Assembly (NCBI GenBank): GCA_947167105.1
Contig: CAMVGU010000014.1
Location: 20,539 to 84,538, forward strand
Source of the DNA: an uncultured Selenomonas sp.
GTDB taxonomy: Bacteria; Bacillota; Negativicutes; Selenomonadales; Selenomonadaceae
Length of the DNA stretch: 64,000 nt
Direction: 5' to 3'
In this document: piece after piece, positions 42,504 through 52,093 of the stretch
Position numbering within the stretch: position 1 is the first letter of the stretch
How the letters are laid out: each line of letters opens with the position of its first letter
Notes under the pieces: model-generated
What the model saw: only the letters and a program-made list of their open reading frames with translations
What the model was told of the DNA's origin: nothing
Database searches by the model: none
Made by a program: the position numbers and the translations under genes

Positions 42504-44564
42504 TCACAGCTTAAACTTCTGCATCTCTGCCTGCAAATCTCCTGCCAACTGGGCCAGGCTCTTGGCGGCATCGGAGATTTCGTGCATGGAGGCGCTTTGC
42601 TCCTCGCCTGCGGCGGAGACTGACTGGGCTTCATCGGAGTTTTTGCCGCTGGTGTCGGCAATCTTGATGCTGGCCTGGAGCATGCCTTCGTTCTCCCTGG
42701 CCATGCTTTCAATGCCGCTGGCGATGCGCTGTATCTGGGAGGTTAAGGAGTCTATCACGGTGACGATTTCCTTAAAGACCTCGTCGGCGGACTGGACGGT
42801 GCTGATGCCCTCCTGGACGCTCCTGGCGCCGCTGGCGCTGGCTTCTACTGCCAGCTTCATGTCCTGCACGTTGGCCTGCACCAACTGGGCAATCTGCTGG
42901 GAGGACTGGTTTGAACTTTCAGCGAGCTTTCTCACTTCATCCGCCACCACTGCAAAGCCCCGGCCCGCTTCCCCTGCTCTGGCTGCCTCGATGGCGGCAT
43001 TCAGGGCCAGGAGGTTGGTCTGCTCGGCGATGCCCGTAATCATTTCCACAATATCCGCTATCTGCTGGGAGCTGGAATCCAGCTTCTGGATAGAGGCCTG
43101 GATGCTGTCGGTGCTGGCGGTGATGTTGTTCATCTGCTGCACCGCCTCCTGGATGGACTGGCGGCCTGCGCCAATCTTCTCCTTGGCGGCCATGGCATTA
43201 TGGAGCACTGCTTTGGTGTCATGGACTATATCTTTGGCATGGGCGGTAACATCTTCGGCTGCGGCCTGGATATTGCCCGCCTCCACCGCCTGCTCGCTGG
43301 CCCCCTCAGCGATGTTGACCACGCTATCCGCCACCATATGGGAGGCCTGGGCAGACTGGTCGGAGCTGGCGGTGAGTTCCTCACTGGCCGCCGCCACCTG
43401 CTGGGACATATCGTTGACCTTGCCTATGACTTTCCGCAGGTTTTCAATCATGTGGTTGAGGGAGCCTCCCAGGGCGCCCATTTCGTCCTGGGCACTCACC
43501 ACTACCTTGCCCGTGAGATTGCCGTCGGCGATTTTGCCCGCTTCCTCCATCAGATGGGTAATGGGGCTGCCCACCCGCTTGTTAAAGACGGTAATGAGGG
43601 CCGCGCAGAGGACAAGCATCACCAGGAGAGCCATGACGATGCTGATAAACCTGGCCCTGGTAATGGGGCCGTTGTAGTCGGACATGGGTGCCACCAGCAC
43701 GATTTTCAGATTATCCACGTAGAGGGGAGCCACCATGACATAGCTGTCCTCCCCAAAGGCGGCGCTCTCCGTCATAAAAAGCTCCGACGCTTTCACCGCC
43801 TGCTGGCCCAGGGCTGCCAGTTCCGGCTCCTTTTCCTCGGTGATCTTTTCCTTCATGTTCTTGGCATCGTCTTTGGCAGCCAGATAGTAGCCATCGGCGC
43901 TGACCAGGAAGGCATAGCCCGTTTCCCCCACCTTGATGCTCTTGACATAGCTTTCCAGCTCGTCTATGTCCACATCCACGGTGATGACCCCGGCAGTCTG
44001 GCCGTTCTTGGCAAAGGAAACAGAAGTGGTCATCATATTGGTACCCGAAATATCATCGTGATAGGGCCCTATGACCACAGTCTTCCCCGGATTCGCCAGG
44101 GCCTGGGTGTAGTAAGCTTCCTTCTGGTAGTCATAGCCCTTGCTGGTATCGCTGTAATCCATGAAAAGATTGATGCTGCCCCCCTCACGGATGAGATAGG
44201 GGCCAAAGTAGGCCTGGCCCTCCCGGTAGGCATTGGGTACGAACCAATAGCCGCTGCCCAGCACCATCTGGTCTGACTGGATAATGCTCCGGGAAAGACC
44301 GTACATCACATCCAGGTCATATTCCTTCAACTGTGCCGCTGTCAGCCCCAGACTCAGGGTCTTCTGCTCGATCTGCATAAGCCGCTGATCCAGGCGCCCG
44401 GCAATGGCAGTAGCCTGCTGCCCCAGTCCCACTTCCACCTGAGCCTCCATGCTGCTCTTGAACTGGGAAACGCTGATAATTGTCTGGATAGTCAGCAGAA
44501 CGCCAGTAATCACCACAATGCAGGCGATAAATAAGGTCTTGATGCTGCCATCTGGCTTTTTCAT
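42504..44564 (-). CDS. Methyl-accepting chemotaxis protein (dCache type)
   Basis: 686 residues from ATG 44564 (GGGAGG 7 nt upstream). Helix 1 ([20 protein letters not shown]), a large dCache_1 ligand-binding domain (about 40-300, with [18 protein letters not shown] and [20 protein letters not shown]), helix 2, HAMP and the signalling tip [19 protein letters not shown]. It differs from the other receptor in the sensor domain, so it probably responds to a different ligand. Both are orphan receptors without che genes nearby. Confidence 0.93.
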   Translation of the reverse strand: MKKPDGSIKTLFIACIVVITGVLLTIQTIISVSQFKSSMEAQVEVGLGQQATAIAGRLDQRLMQIEQKTLSLGLTAAQLKEYDLDVMYGLSRSIIQSDQMVLGSGYWFVPNAYREGQAYFGPYLIREGGSINLFMDYSDTSKGYDYQKEAYYTQALANPGKTVVIGPYHDDISGTNMMTTSVSFAKNGQTAGVITVDVDIDELESYVKSIKVGETGYAFLVSADGYYLAAKDDAKNMKEKITEEKEPELAALGQQAVKASELFMTESAAFGEDSYVMVAPLYVDNLKIVLVAPMSDYNGPITRARFISIVMALLVMLVLCAALITVFNKRVGSPITHLMEEAGKIADGNLTGKVVVSAQDEMGALGGSLNHMIENLRKVIGKVNDMSQQVAAASEELTASSDQSAQASHMVADSVVNIAEGASEQAVEAGNIQAAAEDVTAHAKDIVHDTKAVLHNAMAAKEKIGAGRQSIQEAVQQMNNITASTDSIQASIQKLDSSSQQIADIVEMITGIAEQTNLLALNAAIEAARAGEAGRGFAVVADEVRKLAESSNQSSQQIAQLVQANVQDMKLAVEASASGARSVQEGISTVQSADEVFKEIVTVIDSLTSQIQRIASGIESMARENEGMLQASIKIADTSGKNSDEAQSVSAAGEEQSASMHEISDAAKSLAQLAGDLQAEMQKFKL

Positions 44565-44675
44565 ATCCATACCTCCCTAGCTGAGATAACCTTTCGTTTA
44601 CTTCTAGGCCAGATGGCCGCAATCCTGCCATGAATAATATTCTTGACTAATATATTTAACAAAATCCCTTGTTTT

Positions 44676-45782
44676 TCAGCCCTTGCGCCCGTGGTACAGG
44701 CACCAGGGTTCCTCGCTCATATAGTCCCCGCCGTGGTAGCAGGCGGCCCTGGCACGGCAGCCGCCGCAGAGGGCCTTGTAGCGGCAGTGGCCGCAGCCGC
44801 CGCTGTACTCCAGAGTGCGCAGCTTTTGCAGCACTTCGCTCTCACGCCAGATTTCATCGAAGGGAGTCTTGCGCACATCACCAAGTTCCATGTTCAGATA
44901 GGCGCAGGGCTGCACCTTGCCCCTGGGGCTGACTATGCAATAGCTGAGTCCCGCCAGGCAGCCCCGGCTGAAACGGGTTCTAATTCCCAACTGGTCTGCA
45001 ATGCGCAGGAATTGGGGGGCGCAGGTGGGCTTCAGCTCAATCTCCACCTGCTGCTGCTTTTGCATAATGCGGGTCAGCACATCTTCATACTGCTCAGCCC
45101 GCAGGGATTCTTCCTCGATTGTCTTTGCCCTGCCCGTGGGCACCAGGAAGAAAAAATGGTGGGCCTTGGCGCCCATTTCCACCGCAAAATCAGTCATGGA
45201 CTCCAGCTCCTGCTGGTTCCAGTCCATCACCGTGGTATGAATCTGGAAGGGCAACCCTGCTTCCCGGCAGTTTTTCATGCCCTGCACAGCACCCTCCCAG
45301 GCGCCTTCAAAGCTGCGGAACTTATTGTGTTTCGCCGCGTCCAGTGAATCCAGGGAAATGCCCATGCCCTTGGCCCCGGCTTCTTTCAGCTTGCGGGCCA
45401 TTTCCGGTGTTATAAGGGTGCCGTTGGTGCCAAAGACCGGAATCAAATGTAAGCCTGCGGCGTATCGCACCAGCTCCAGGATATCCGGGCGCATCAGGGG
45501 CTCGCCGCCGGAAAAAATCATAATCCTGAAGCCTGCCCTGGCAATCCCGTCCAACAGCGCCCTGGCCTCCTCTGTGGACAGCTCCTCCTCCGCCTTGCAG
45601 CCTGCGTCCCGGTAGCAGTGGGCGCAGTACATATTGCAGGCATTGGTGGTATTCCAGGAGACAATCTTCACCCCCGCCCCGTGCCCGGCACCGGGATGGC
45701 CGCCATGGGCATGGCTATCCGTTAAAGCGCCTGTGATGCCGTCAGGTGAGCTGTGCTGCATTTTTTCCTCACCCATACTCAC
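44676..45782 (-). CDS. nirJ2: NirJ2/AhbD-like radical SAM haem-pathway enzyme
   Basis: 368 residues. The radical SAM cluster motif is CNMYCAHC and the auxiliary-cluster region is CGHCRYKALCGGC. Members act in the siroheme-dependent alternative haem or haem d1 route (decarboxylating coproheme propionates in AhbD). Unusually, the first 40 residues contain a His/Gly-rich stretch (DSHAHGGHPGAGHGAG). The start overlaps the NirJ1 stop by 4 nt. NirJ1 and NirJ2 as neighbours is typical of Firmicutes. Confidence 0.85.
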   Translation of the reverse strand: MSMGEEKMQHSSPDGITGALTDSHAHGGHPGAGHGAGVKIVSWNTTNACNMYCAHCYRDAGCKAEEELSTEEARALLDGIARAGFRIMIFSGGEPLMRPDILELVRYAAGLHLIPVFGTNGTLITPEMARKLKEAGAKGMGISLDSLDAAKHNKFRSFEGAWEGAVQGMKNCREAGLPFQIHTTVMDWNQQELESMTDFAVEMGAKAHHFFFLVPTGRAKTIEEESLRAEQYEDVLTRIMQKQQQVEIELKPTCAPQFLRIADQLGIRTRFSRGCLAGLSYCIVSPRGKVQPCAYLNMELGDVRKTPFDEIWRESEVLQKLRTLEYSGGCGHCRYKALCGGCRARAACYHGGDYMSEEPWCLYHGRKG

Positions 45783-46969
45783 GCCTCCTTGCCTGCAATG
45801 CCGATTTCTTCATCCGTCAGGTAGCAGGAGGGATCGCTCTCCCAGAAATCGCCTGTGCGCGCCTCGGCCCTGGTGCGGAAATTGCCGTTGCAACTGTCCA
45901 GGAATTTACAGCGGGCACAGCGTCCTTTCAGCCGCGGCTTGCGGTCTTTCAGCCCCGCCATAATGGGGTGGGAAATATCCTGCCAAATCTCGCCGAATTT
46001 GCGCTCCCGCACATTGCCGAAGGTGTGGTGCTGAGTGAACTGGTCGGGATGCACATAGCCCAAGGGGTCAACCTCCCCGAAGGCGATGCCGGAGCGGTTG
46101 CCGCCGTTCATGGAGATGTATTTCTTAATCTGCGCCGCCGTTTTCTCCTCCCCTGCCGCCAGGGCTTTCAGGTACATATAAACGCCGTCGCAGTGATTGT
46201 CCACTGTCAGGATTTCCTTCTCCAGCCCCCGCTCCTCGAAATCCCTGGTGCGGCGGATGATAATATCCATGGCCCGGCGGCTCTCCTCTGGTGTCACGTC
46301 CTGATCCATCATTTGCTGCCCCCTGCCTGAGTACACCAGATGGTAGAAGCACACCCGATTGATGCCCTTTTCCTCGATAAAATCAAAAATCTTATCCATC
46401 TCCTGGATATTGTGGTGGTTGATAGTAAAGCGCAGGCCCACCCGCTGGCCCACAGCCACGCAGTTCTCAATGCCTGCCATGGCCTTTTCATATGCTCCCG
46501 CCACGCCCCGGAATTTATCATTCACATCCTTCAGCCCGTCCAGGGAAATGCCCACATAACCCACGCCTATATCCTTGATGCGCCAGGCCACTTCCCTGGT
46601 AATCAGGGTGCCGTTGGTGGATAGTGTTGGACGCACGCCGGCTGCCTGGGCGTACTCTGCCAGCTCGAAGAAATCAGGCCGGATCAGGGGCTCGCCCCCC
46701 GAAAAGAGCAGCACCGGTACACGGAAGTCAGCCAGGTCATCTATAAACCGCTTCGCTTCCTCCGTGGTCAGCTCATCCTTGTATTTTCTCGCATCGGACT
46801 GCATATAGCAGTGCATACATCTGAGGTTGCAAGTCCTAGTGGAATTCCAGACCACCACCGGCCCCATGCCTTCAGCAGCGCCGTTGCGCATGGAGGCGGC
46901 CCTGGCGGTATAGCGCAGTTCGTCCCCGAAATAATCCCTGGCAAATAACAGCTTCGTCACACTTATCAT
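45779..46969 (-). CDS. nirJ1: NirJ1/AhbC-like radical SAM haem-pathway enzyme
   Basis: 396 residues: radical SAM motif CNLRCMHC, then FSGGEPLIRPDF and C-terminal SPASM-like cluster CARCKFLDSCNG. AhbC converts 12,18-didecarboxysiroheme to Fe-coproporphyrin by removing acetate side chains. It is translationally coupled to nirJ2. A G/C-rich hairpin (CCGCCCCCA/GGGGGGCGG, about 47005-47022) lies upstream, after the TetR gene. Confidence 0.86.
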   Translation of the reverse strand: MISVTKLLFARDYFGDELRYTARAASMRNGAAEGMGPVVVWNSTRTCNLRCMHCYMQSDARKYKDELTTEEAKRFIDDLADFRVPVLLFSGGEPLIRPDFFELAEYAQAAGVRPTLSTNGTLITREVAWRIKDIGVGYVGISLDGLKDVNDKFRGVAGAYEKAMAGIENCVAVGQRVGLRFTINHHNIQEMDKIFDFIEEKGINRVCFYHLVYSGRGQQMMDQDVTPEESRRAMDIIIRRTRDFEERGLEKEILTVDNHCDGVYMYLKALAAGEEKTAAQIKKYISMNGGNRSGIAFGEVDPLGYVHPDQFTQHHTFGNVRERKFGEIWQDISHPIMAGLKDRKPRLKGRCARCKFLDSCNGNFRTRAEARTGDFWESDPSCYLTDEEIGIAGKEA

Positions 46970-47058
46970 CGCTCAAACTCCCTAAATACAACTCCCCCTG
47001 TCCGCCCCCAGGGGGGGCGGAGAACCATCGCGGGTGGTGGGGGGGATTTCCCAATTCA

Positions 47059-47664
47059 CTACCTTGCCTCTATGCCATCCAGCAGCAGCCTGGTCTTCAG
47101 CGCCACATTCTGCCGGAAGCTCATCTCCAGCTTGCTGAAAGCTGCCGCCTGGTACAGAGAATGAAACATTTCCGCGATAAGCTCTGCGGGCACATCCCTG
47201 CGCAGTTCCCCCGCCTGCTGCCCCTTGCGGATAATATCCTCAAAGATTGGCTTGAAGCCGGGGGTCGGCATATGGCCATGCCCCTCAGCCTTGCCCTCCG
47301 GCTCCGCCGCATGCTCAGAGGCCGAAAGGAACAGGGGCAGCACAAAGCGGTTCTCATCCAGAAAATCAGCCGTCACCCGGCAGCCCGTTTCCAGCAAATC
47401 CCGTGCCGAGGCCCCCGCCGCCCGCTTCTCTCCCAGGGCCGAGCCCACCGTCTGAACCAGCGTCCCCAGGAGGCTCAGCAAGACTTCCTCCTTGGAGGAA
47501 AAATAATTGTAGAATGTGCCGATACCCAGATCCGCCGCATTCATAATATCCGCCACCGAAGTGTCCTTATATCCCTTGCTGCTGAACTCCGCCACTGCCG
47601 CATCAAGGATGGCCTGACGGGAAAGCTGCTTCTTACGCTCACGGCGGCCGATTTTCTCTTCCAT
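47059..47664 (-). CDS. TetR family transcriptional regulator
   Basis: 201 residues with an N-terminal helix-turn-helix (SVADIMNAADLGIGTFYNYF) and a divergent ligand-binding half. It precedes nirJ1 on the same strand and may control the haem genes, itself or the divergent gene at 47903. A near-palindrome at 47743-47767 is a candidate operator. Confidence 0.9.
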   Translation of the reverse strand: MEEKIGRRERKKQLSRQAILDAAVAEFSSKGYKDTSVADIMNAADLGIGTFYNYFSSKEEVLLSLLGTLVQTVGSALGEKRAAGASARDLLETGCRVTADFLDENRFVLPLFLSASEHAAEPEGKAEGHGHMPTPGFKPIFEDIIRKGQQAGELRRDVPAELIAEMFHSLYQAAAFSKLEMSFRQNVALKTRLLLDGIEAR

Positions 47665-47742
47665 AGCGCACTCCCCCTGATCTACCGTTCCCGCATCTGT
47701 CCTCTGTATTGCGGGGTCAATTTCTCGTAATTACTGCTAAAC

Positions 47743-47767
47743 TTTCGTATAATTCTATTATAACGAA
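47743..47767. promoter_or_regulatory. Candidate TetR operator
   Basis: TTTCGTATAAT, 3 nt, then ATTATAACGAAA: inverted arms with one inserted base. It lies in the divergent region between the TetR gene and the operon at 47903 and contains a TATAAT that could serve as a -10 box in either direction. A second palindrome ATGAATT-T-AATTCAT flanked by A and T runs is at about 47789-47813. Confidence 0.5.
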
Positions 47768-47902
47768 AATTTATCTGATTTGAAAGCAAAAAAATGAATT
47801 TAATTCATTTTTCACCGGCAGGATTCCTGGCAGGAAAAACAGCCCCGGCTGTAGAATGAATACTTACTGTATTATAAAAGCTGCCCCAAGGAGGAGAACG
47901 CC

Positions 47903-48643
47903 ATGGGAAAATTCAAGGCCGTCCTACTGCTCATTTTCATAATGGCCATTGCCACCCCCCTAAGCATCCTGGCCATCCAGCAATATCAGGCCACCAAGGC
48001 CATCGTTGACGCCCGGCAGCAGGAGGAGCTGCAGGAGAAGCTGGCGGAGCAGGAAAAGGCCGACCTGGAAAAAATCGAGGCCAACAAAAAAGCCCGCCTC
48101 AAGCAGGAGAAAAAAGACCGCAAGAAGGGCATCAAGGACGATGAGCCCAACGAAAACATCCGGGGCCTGACCATGAAGATGGAGTCCATGCGCCGGGATG
48201 ACGGCAGCGTGGCCTACTACTACAGCAAGCCGGAGGACTCCGGCGTCTTTGTGCAGCCCTATGTCATCTACCACGGCGGCACCAGCGCGGAGATGCGGGT
48301 CTTCGTCTGCCATAAGGGCCATGAGCCGGTCAATTTCACCGGCGTAGAGCTCTTGGTAGCCGAGGATAAGCTAGTGCCCCTGAAGCCCAAGAGCGAAGTC
48401 AAGACCATCAATGACGGGGACGGCATCCTGCAATATTTCGATGACCCTGTGGACAAGGACACGGAAAACACCATCCGGCTGATGTCCTTTGCCCTGGGGG
48501 GCAAAATCTTCATGCCCCTGCCGGGGCCGTCCAACGATGACCGCTACCTGAACGCCTGGGAAATCCAGCGGGTAAAGGACATGATAGATCTCTACGATAT
48601 CCTGACCGGCAAGAAAGTAGTAGATGAGGAGGGGGACTACTGA
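47903..48643 (+). CDS. Membrane-anchored coiled-coil protein of unknown function
   Basis: 246 residues. One N-terminal membrane helix (AVLLLIFIMAIATPLSILAI) is followed by a Glu/Lys/Gln-rich coiled coil (about 35-80) and a beta-rich domain of about 150 residues with no family I recognise (YYYSKPEDSGVFVQPYVIYH). It is the first gene of a plus-strand run; its stop overlaps the next start (TGATG). A good RBS, AAGGAGGAG, precedes the ATG. Confidence 0.7.
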   Translation: MGKFKAVLLLIFIMAIATPLSILAIQQYQATKAIVDARQQEELQEKLAEQEKADLEKIEANKKARLKQEKKDRKKGIKDDEPNENIRGLTMKMESMRRDDGSVAYYYSKPEDSGVFVQPYVIYHGGTSAEMRVFVCHKGHEPVNFTGVELLVAEDKLVPLKPKSEVKTINDGDGILQYFDDPVDKDTENTIRLMSFALGGKIFMPLPGPSNDDRYLNAWEIQRVKDMIDLYDILTGKKVVDEEGDY

Positions 48644-48969
48644 TGGAAGACCTGGAACTTATCGCATTTAAGATTATTTCCTCTGTAGGCTCTGCCCGCA
48701 GTGCCTACATCGAAGCCATCGGCAAGGCCAAGGCCGGAGACCTCAGCGGGGCTGAAAAGCTCATCGAGGAAGGCAATAAGCTGTTCATCGACGGCCACGG
48801 CGCCCACCTGAAGCTCCTGGAAGGAGAGGCAAACGGCGACAAAGTGCTCTCCCTGCTGATTATCCACGCCGAGGATCAGCTGATGAGCGCCGAAGGCTTC
48901 AAAACCATCGCCACAGAATTCATCGAGGCATACAAGCGCATCGAAGCGCTGGAAAAGAAAGTGAAGTGA
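48643..48969 (+). CDS. Orphan PTS lactose/cellobiose-type EIIA
   Basis: 108-residue three-helix EIIA of the Lac/Chb family. The phosphorylatable His75 and metal-binding Asp78 are present in IIHAEDQLM; GHGAHLKLLEGE is also typical. There are no EIIB or EIIC genes adjacent, so it may serve distant permeases or act as a phosphorylation-state sensor. It is translationally coupled to the membrane protein upstream and is followed by two lipoproteins. Confidence 0.88.
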   Translation: MEDLELIAFKIISSVGSARSAYIEAIGKAKAGDLSGAEKLIEEGNKLFIDGHGAHLKLLEGEANGDKVLSLLIIHAEDQLMSAEGFKTIATEFIEAYKRIEALEKKVK

Positions 48970-49012
48970 ATTTTGCCTTTGCTGTTGAACATTTTCAAAA
49001 GGAGGAATGAAG

Positions 49013-50047
49013 ATGAATCCAAAGAAACTTGCACTGTGCCTGCTGACCGGCCTGCTCTCGGCTGCGCTGATGGCGGGATGCGGCGGTGACAAGGGAGGCG
49101 ACAAAGGCAGCGGTACCAGCAGCGCCCCCAAAAATGACGCCCCCATAGCGAAATTTGAGCTGAAGGGGGAGCCTGACATGACCTTCCCCGTAGGCAGCAA
49201 GACTGCCAAAGTCTACGAGCTGAAAGGGCTTGCCGCCGATGAAAATTTCGACTTCACCGGCAGACGGATTGCCTTTGCCGGCGATGCCATTTACATCTGC
49301 GGCGAGGGCAAGGATAATAACGGCAAGGAAGTCGAGGGTGCCCTGTATAAACTGCCCATCAAGGACATGAAACTCAACCAGAAGGAATTTATCGCCGAAT
49401 GTTATGCCGAAGGCGACAGCGCCCGTAACCTGACTGTCAGCGGAGGCAATATCCTCTTCGAGCAGAAAGCCGACGGCCACAAGCTGGGAGTCTACAGCGG
49501 CATCAGCCTCGGCAAGGAACCTGCGAAGTGGAAGGATGATTATGACACCATGGCCGGGACCCTGTACGGCGATGATATCCTCATGGTGCGCTCCCTTGAC
49601 ACCATCTGCGTCGGCAAGCGGGACCTTTCCGAAATCAAGAACGTCAAGGAACTGGCCAAGAATGTCCGTGAGACTGTAAAATTAAAAGATGCCCAGGAGC
49701 TGATTCCGGTTTATATCGATGATAATGAAGTGTTTTTGAGCTGCCAGACGAATTTCGACGATTTCTCCATGGTGCTCTTGAACTTTGACCGTCAGGGCAA
49801 GTATCTCAGAACCTTCGACGGCATCAAGAACGATCCGGGGGAATGGGCGGTAACAAAACATTTTATCATTCAGGCAGGCTATGACGGCAATATGCTGATC
49901 TACGACCGGGAGAACGCTAAGAAGGTGTTTGATTCCCAGCTCCGTGACATGGAGCCGACCCATATATTCCCCATGGGAGACGATATGCTCTTAATGTGCA
50001 GCGACCATTTCGGCGAGTTGAAATTCTATATTATGAATTTGGAATAA
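49013..50047 (+). CDS. Lipoprotein of unknown function (paralogue 1)
   Basis: 344 residues from ATG 49013 (GGAGG 7 nt upstream; the ATG at 49007 is too close). Lipobox LMAGCGGDKGGDKG. A long beta-rich sequence with repeating Tyr/Gly patterns (for example YELKGLAADENFDF, DAIYICGEGKD, YDGNMLIYDRENA) hints at a beta-propeller. It is paralogous to the next gene in layout and several motifs. No enzyme signature. Confidence 0.72.
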   Translation: MNPKKLALCLLTGLLSAALMAGCGGDKGGDKGSGTSSAPKNDAPIAKFELKGEPDMTFPVGSKTAKVYELKGLAADENFDFTGRRIAFAGDAIYICGEGKDNNGKEVEGALYKLPIKDMKLNQKEFIAECYAEGDSARNLTVSGGNILFEQKADGHKLGVYSGISLGKEPAKWKDDYDTMAGTLYGDDILMVRSLDTICVGKRDLSEIKNVKELAKNVRETVKLKDAQELIPVYIDDNEVFLSCQTNFDDFSMVLLNFDRQGKYLRTFDGIKNDPGEWAVTKHFIIQAGYDGNMLIYDRENAKKVFDSQLRDMEPTHIFPMGDDMLLMCSDHFGELKFYIMNLE

Positions 50048-50068
50048 GCATAAGGGAGGGGAGAATAC

Positions 50069-51064
50069 ATGACATTGAAAAAATTGAGTGCCCTTTTCCT
50101 GATGGGCCTGATGACAGTTGCCCTTTTTTCCGGTTGCGCCGATGACAAAACAGGTATGGTGGAGCCACCCGGCAAAAATACCGCCGAAGCTCCCCCTGCC
50201 CCGGAGAGAGCTATAGAGGGCACAGCCTTCGAGTTCGGCAGTCACAAGGGCAAGGTTTATGCCCTCAAGGTGCCTAAGAACGGGAACATAGAGCTAGGCA
50301 ACGATTTGGTCTTTATGCAGGATGCCATTTACCTCCACGGCGACGAGGAAAAAGGCGGCAAGGACAGCAACTATCTGTTGCGTATTCCCCTGCAAAAAGA
50401 TGCACTTGGCGCTCCCGAAATAGTCGGCAGCAGCAAAGGTTACGGCAATATCGCCAGCAACGGCAAAGTAATCCTCTGCAGCTCGGATGAAGAAGCCACC
50501 CAGGGCAAGCTTGCCCTCTGGGACGGCAAGAATTTCACCGTGACGACAGGGGAGAACAAATGGACGGGAAAAATGACGGGCATTGCGGGCAGTGACGAAT
50601 TCCTGAATACAGCCGGATTTGGAGATATCCGTATAGCAAAGCTGACCAGCGATAAGCTGGAATACAAAGACCTGGCAAAACTCCCTGAGGACAAGGGCTA
50701 TACTCCCATCTACGCAGACAAGAAAGAGCTGTACATTGCCGCGGCCAGCTCCGACGATGAGAACACGTTGCTGGTGCTTGACCCCACGGGCAAGGAAATC
50801 CGCCGCATTGCGGGCTGGGAAGAGGATAAATTCGGCTCTTGGGCGGTAACGCAAAATTACATCGTCATGTTTGGCAAATCAGAGTACGACGAAAAAACCG
50901 ATCAGGAAGATGTCTGCAACCTCCGTGTCTTTGACCGCGCCACCGGCAAGGAAATCGGCGATGCCACAGTATCCAACTTCGCTCCCGGCGTCCCCTGCTC
51001 CGTATCCGGGAATACCCTCATGGCTTACAACGGTGAGGATACTTTCTACATTATTGACCTGTAA
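50069..51064 (+). CDS. Lipoprotein of unknown function (paralogue 2)
   Basis: 331 residues with lipobox LFSGCADDKTG. Shares with its neighbour the pattern K-V-Y-LK, a FMQDAIYLHGDE-like strand and an end such as GNTLMAYNGEDTFYIIDL. The propeller-like beta repeats suggest a surface or periplasmic binding scaffold. A strong terminator (51082-51120) closes this transcription unit. Confidence 0.72.
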   Translation: MTLKKLSALFLMGLMTVALFSGCADDKTGMVEPPGKNTAEAPPAPERAIEGTAFEFGSHKGKVYALKVPKNGNIELGNDLVFMQDAIYLHGDEEKGGKDSNYLLRIPLQKDALGAPEIVGSSKGYGNIASNGKVILCSSDEEATQGKLALWDGKNFTVTTGENKWTGKMTGIAGSDEFLNTAGFGDIRIAKLTSDKLEYKDLAKLPEDKGYTPIYADKKELYIAAASSDDENTLLVLDPTGKEIRRIAGWEEDKFGSWAVTQNYIVMFGKSEYDEKTDQEDVCNLRVFDRATGKEIGDATVSNFAPGVPCSVSGNTLMAYNGEDTFYIIDL

Positions 51065-51081
51065 GAAATCGACACACTGTG

Positions 51082-51120
51082 AAAAAACCGCCGGAGAGAA
51101 TTATCTCCAGGCGGTTTTTT
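51082..51120 (+). terminator. Rho-independent terminator of lipoprotein operon
   Basis: AAAAAACCGCC/GGCGGTTTTTT stem, the inner part GGAGA/TCTCC, with a run of T ending the plus-strand transcript 17 nt after the stop. Confidence 0.85.
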
Positions 51121-51134
51121 AAGGAGGCTTCGCT

Positions 51135-51464
51135 ATGCGCTATATTGTTCATTACTGCCTGACAGTTTCCTGGGGCCTGGCTACACCGCTGCTGATGCTC
51201 TGGGGTGTGGAAGAACTCCTTTACAGCGTCAGCAGCGGCAGCGAAATGCACGGTCACGCCACGCCGGTGGAATTTCTGCTGCCCTGGCTGTTAATCGGAC
51301 TTTGTACCCTCCTGCTTTTCCTGGCATGCAATTTTTTCAGCGTCAAGCGTTTTCTCCCCAACCAAAAACGAAAAAAATTACACTTTTTCCTGTCCCTGGG
51401 GCTGTATCTGATTGCTGCCGTCTTTGGCTTGCCTGTGCTGCTTTGGCTGGAGTCTCTGTTTTAG
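51135..51464 (+). CDS. Small membrane protein of unknown function
   Basis: 109 residues with three predicted membrane helices: residues about 5-30 (LTVSWGLATPLLMLWGVEEL), 47-66 (LLPWLLIGLCTLLLFLAC) and 85-107 (FFLSLGLYLIAAVFGLPVLL). AAGGAGG site before ATG 51135. No recognised family. A frameshifted copy of its 3' half is at 53309-53484, within the adjoining decay zone. Confidence 0.7.
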   Translation: MRYIVHYCLTVSWGLATPLLMLWGVEELLYSVSSGSEMHGHATPVEFLLPWLLIGLCTLLLFLACNFFSVKRFLPNQKRKKLHFFLSLGLYLIAAVFGLPVLLWLESLF

Positions 51465-51468
51465 AGAT

Positions 51469-51584
51469 TTGTACGAAGCTTGCATGATATCTATCATGTC
51501 CCCTATAAGGGCTACACGGTCTATGTGAAGTTTACCCAAGGCGTTGTTACAGAGTTTGATTTACTGTCGTTCAAAAAGAAATGA
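51469..51584 (+). pseudogene. mqsR toxin 3' remnant
   Basis: About 38 codons without a start, fused just after the preceding gene's stop. The end reads YHVPYKGYTVYVKFTQG ... LLSFKKK, matching the C-terminus of MqsR (E. coli ends QVYLKITVIHDVLIVSFKEK). Only the last third of the RelE-fold ribonuclease remains, so no active toxin is expected. Its stop overlaps the RBS of the antitoxin gene. Confidence 0.7.
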
Positions 51585-51594
51585 GGTGCTATCC

Positions 51595-51936
51595 ATGGCA
51601 GACGTCAGATACGATGTTGAAACCGGCACAGAATTGAAGCGCGATATTCGTCCCTTCACCATAAATTACCACGGTCACAGCAAGACTTTTGACATGCCCG
51701 GCTGGTATCCGCCAGGCAATGAGTGCGACGCCACCTTCACCCAGGATGACCTGAAGGTATACGACAAGGCCATTAAAGAACTAAAGGCTGAAGTTGAGCA
51801 CCTGCTACTGCCTGCCGAGATACGTTCCATCCGTAAACGCTTGAAATCAACCCAGATTCAGGCCAATGTCATTAAGTTAAGACTATCTGATGCCCAAAAA
51901 CCACTCAACAGAAGTTTTCTGAAAACTGTTGAGTGA
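51595..51936 (+). CDS. MqsA-like antitoxin, 3' truncated
   Basis: 113 residues from ATG 51595 (GAGGTG site overlapping the toxin stop). MADVRYDVETGTELKRDIRP and ELKAEVEHLLLPAEIRSIRKRL match MqsA-family antitoxins that lack the Cys-type zinc finger. The helix-turn-helix is cut short: after KSTQIQANVIK the frame leaves the family and ends in unrelated codons that form a terminator hairpin. DNA binding is therefore doubtful. Confidence 0.72.
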   Translation: MADVRYDVETGTELKRDIRPFTINYHGHSKTFDMPGWYPPGNECDATFTQDDLKVYDKAIKELKAEVEHLLLPAEIRSIRKRLKSTQIQANVIKLRLSDAQKPLNRSFLKTVE

Positions 51937-51942
51937 TTTTTT
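51902..51942 (+). terminator. Terminator overlapping the mqsA 3' end
   Basis: CACTCAACAG/CTGTTGAGTG stem then ATTTTTTAT. It lies inside the last codons of the truncated antitoxin, so the gene was joined to terminator DNA by a deletion (inference). Confidence 0.75.
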
Positions 51943-52093
51943 ATATTGTTGACCGAGATACCTAATTTTTATAATTGTCCTCTATCTTCATGAAGGGAAA
52001 ACCCTCCTGTTGGAAGAATATGGTAGAAGTAGGGCTTACCTGAACTGAGATAAGAGAATGTAACCCCAACTACATTTTTCAAGGAGGATGGGA

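Noticed and set aside
51544..51594. Longer start (MLQSLIYCRSKRNEVLS) for the MqsA-like protein
   Set aside because: These codons overlap the MqsR tail in another frame; the ATG at 51595 has the RBS and matches the family start.
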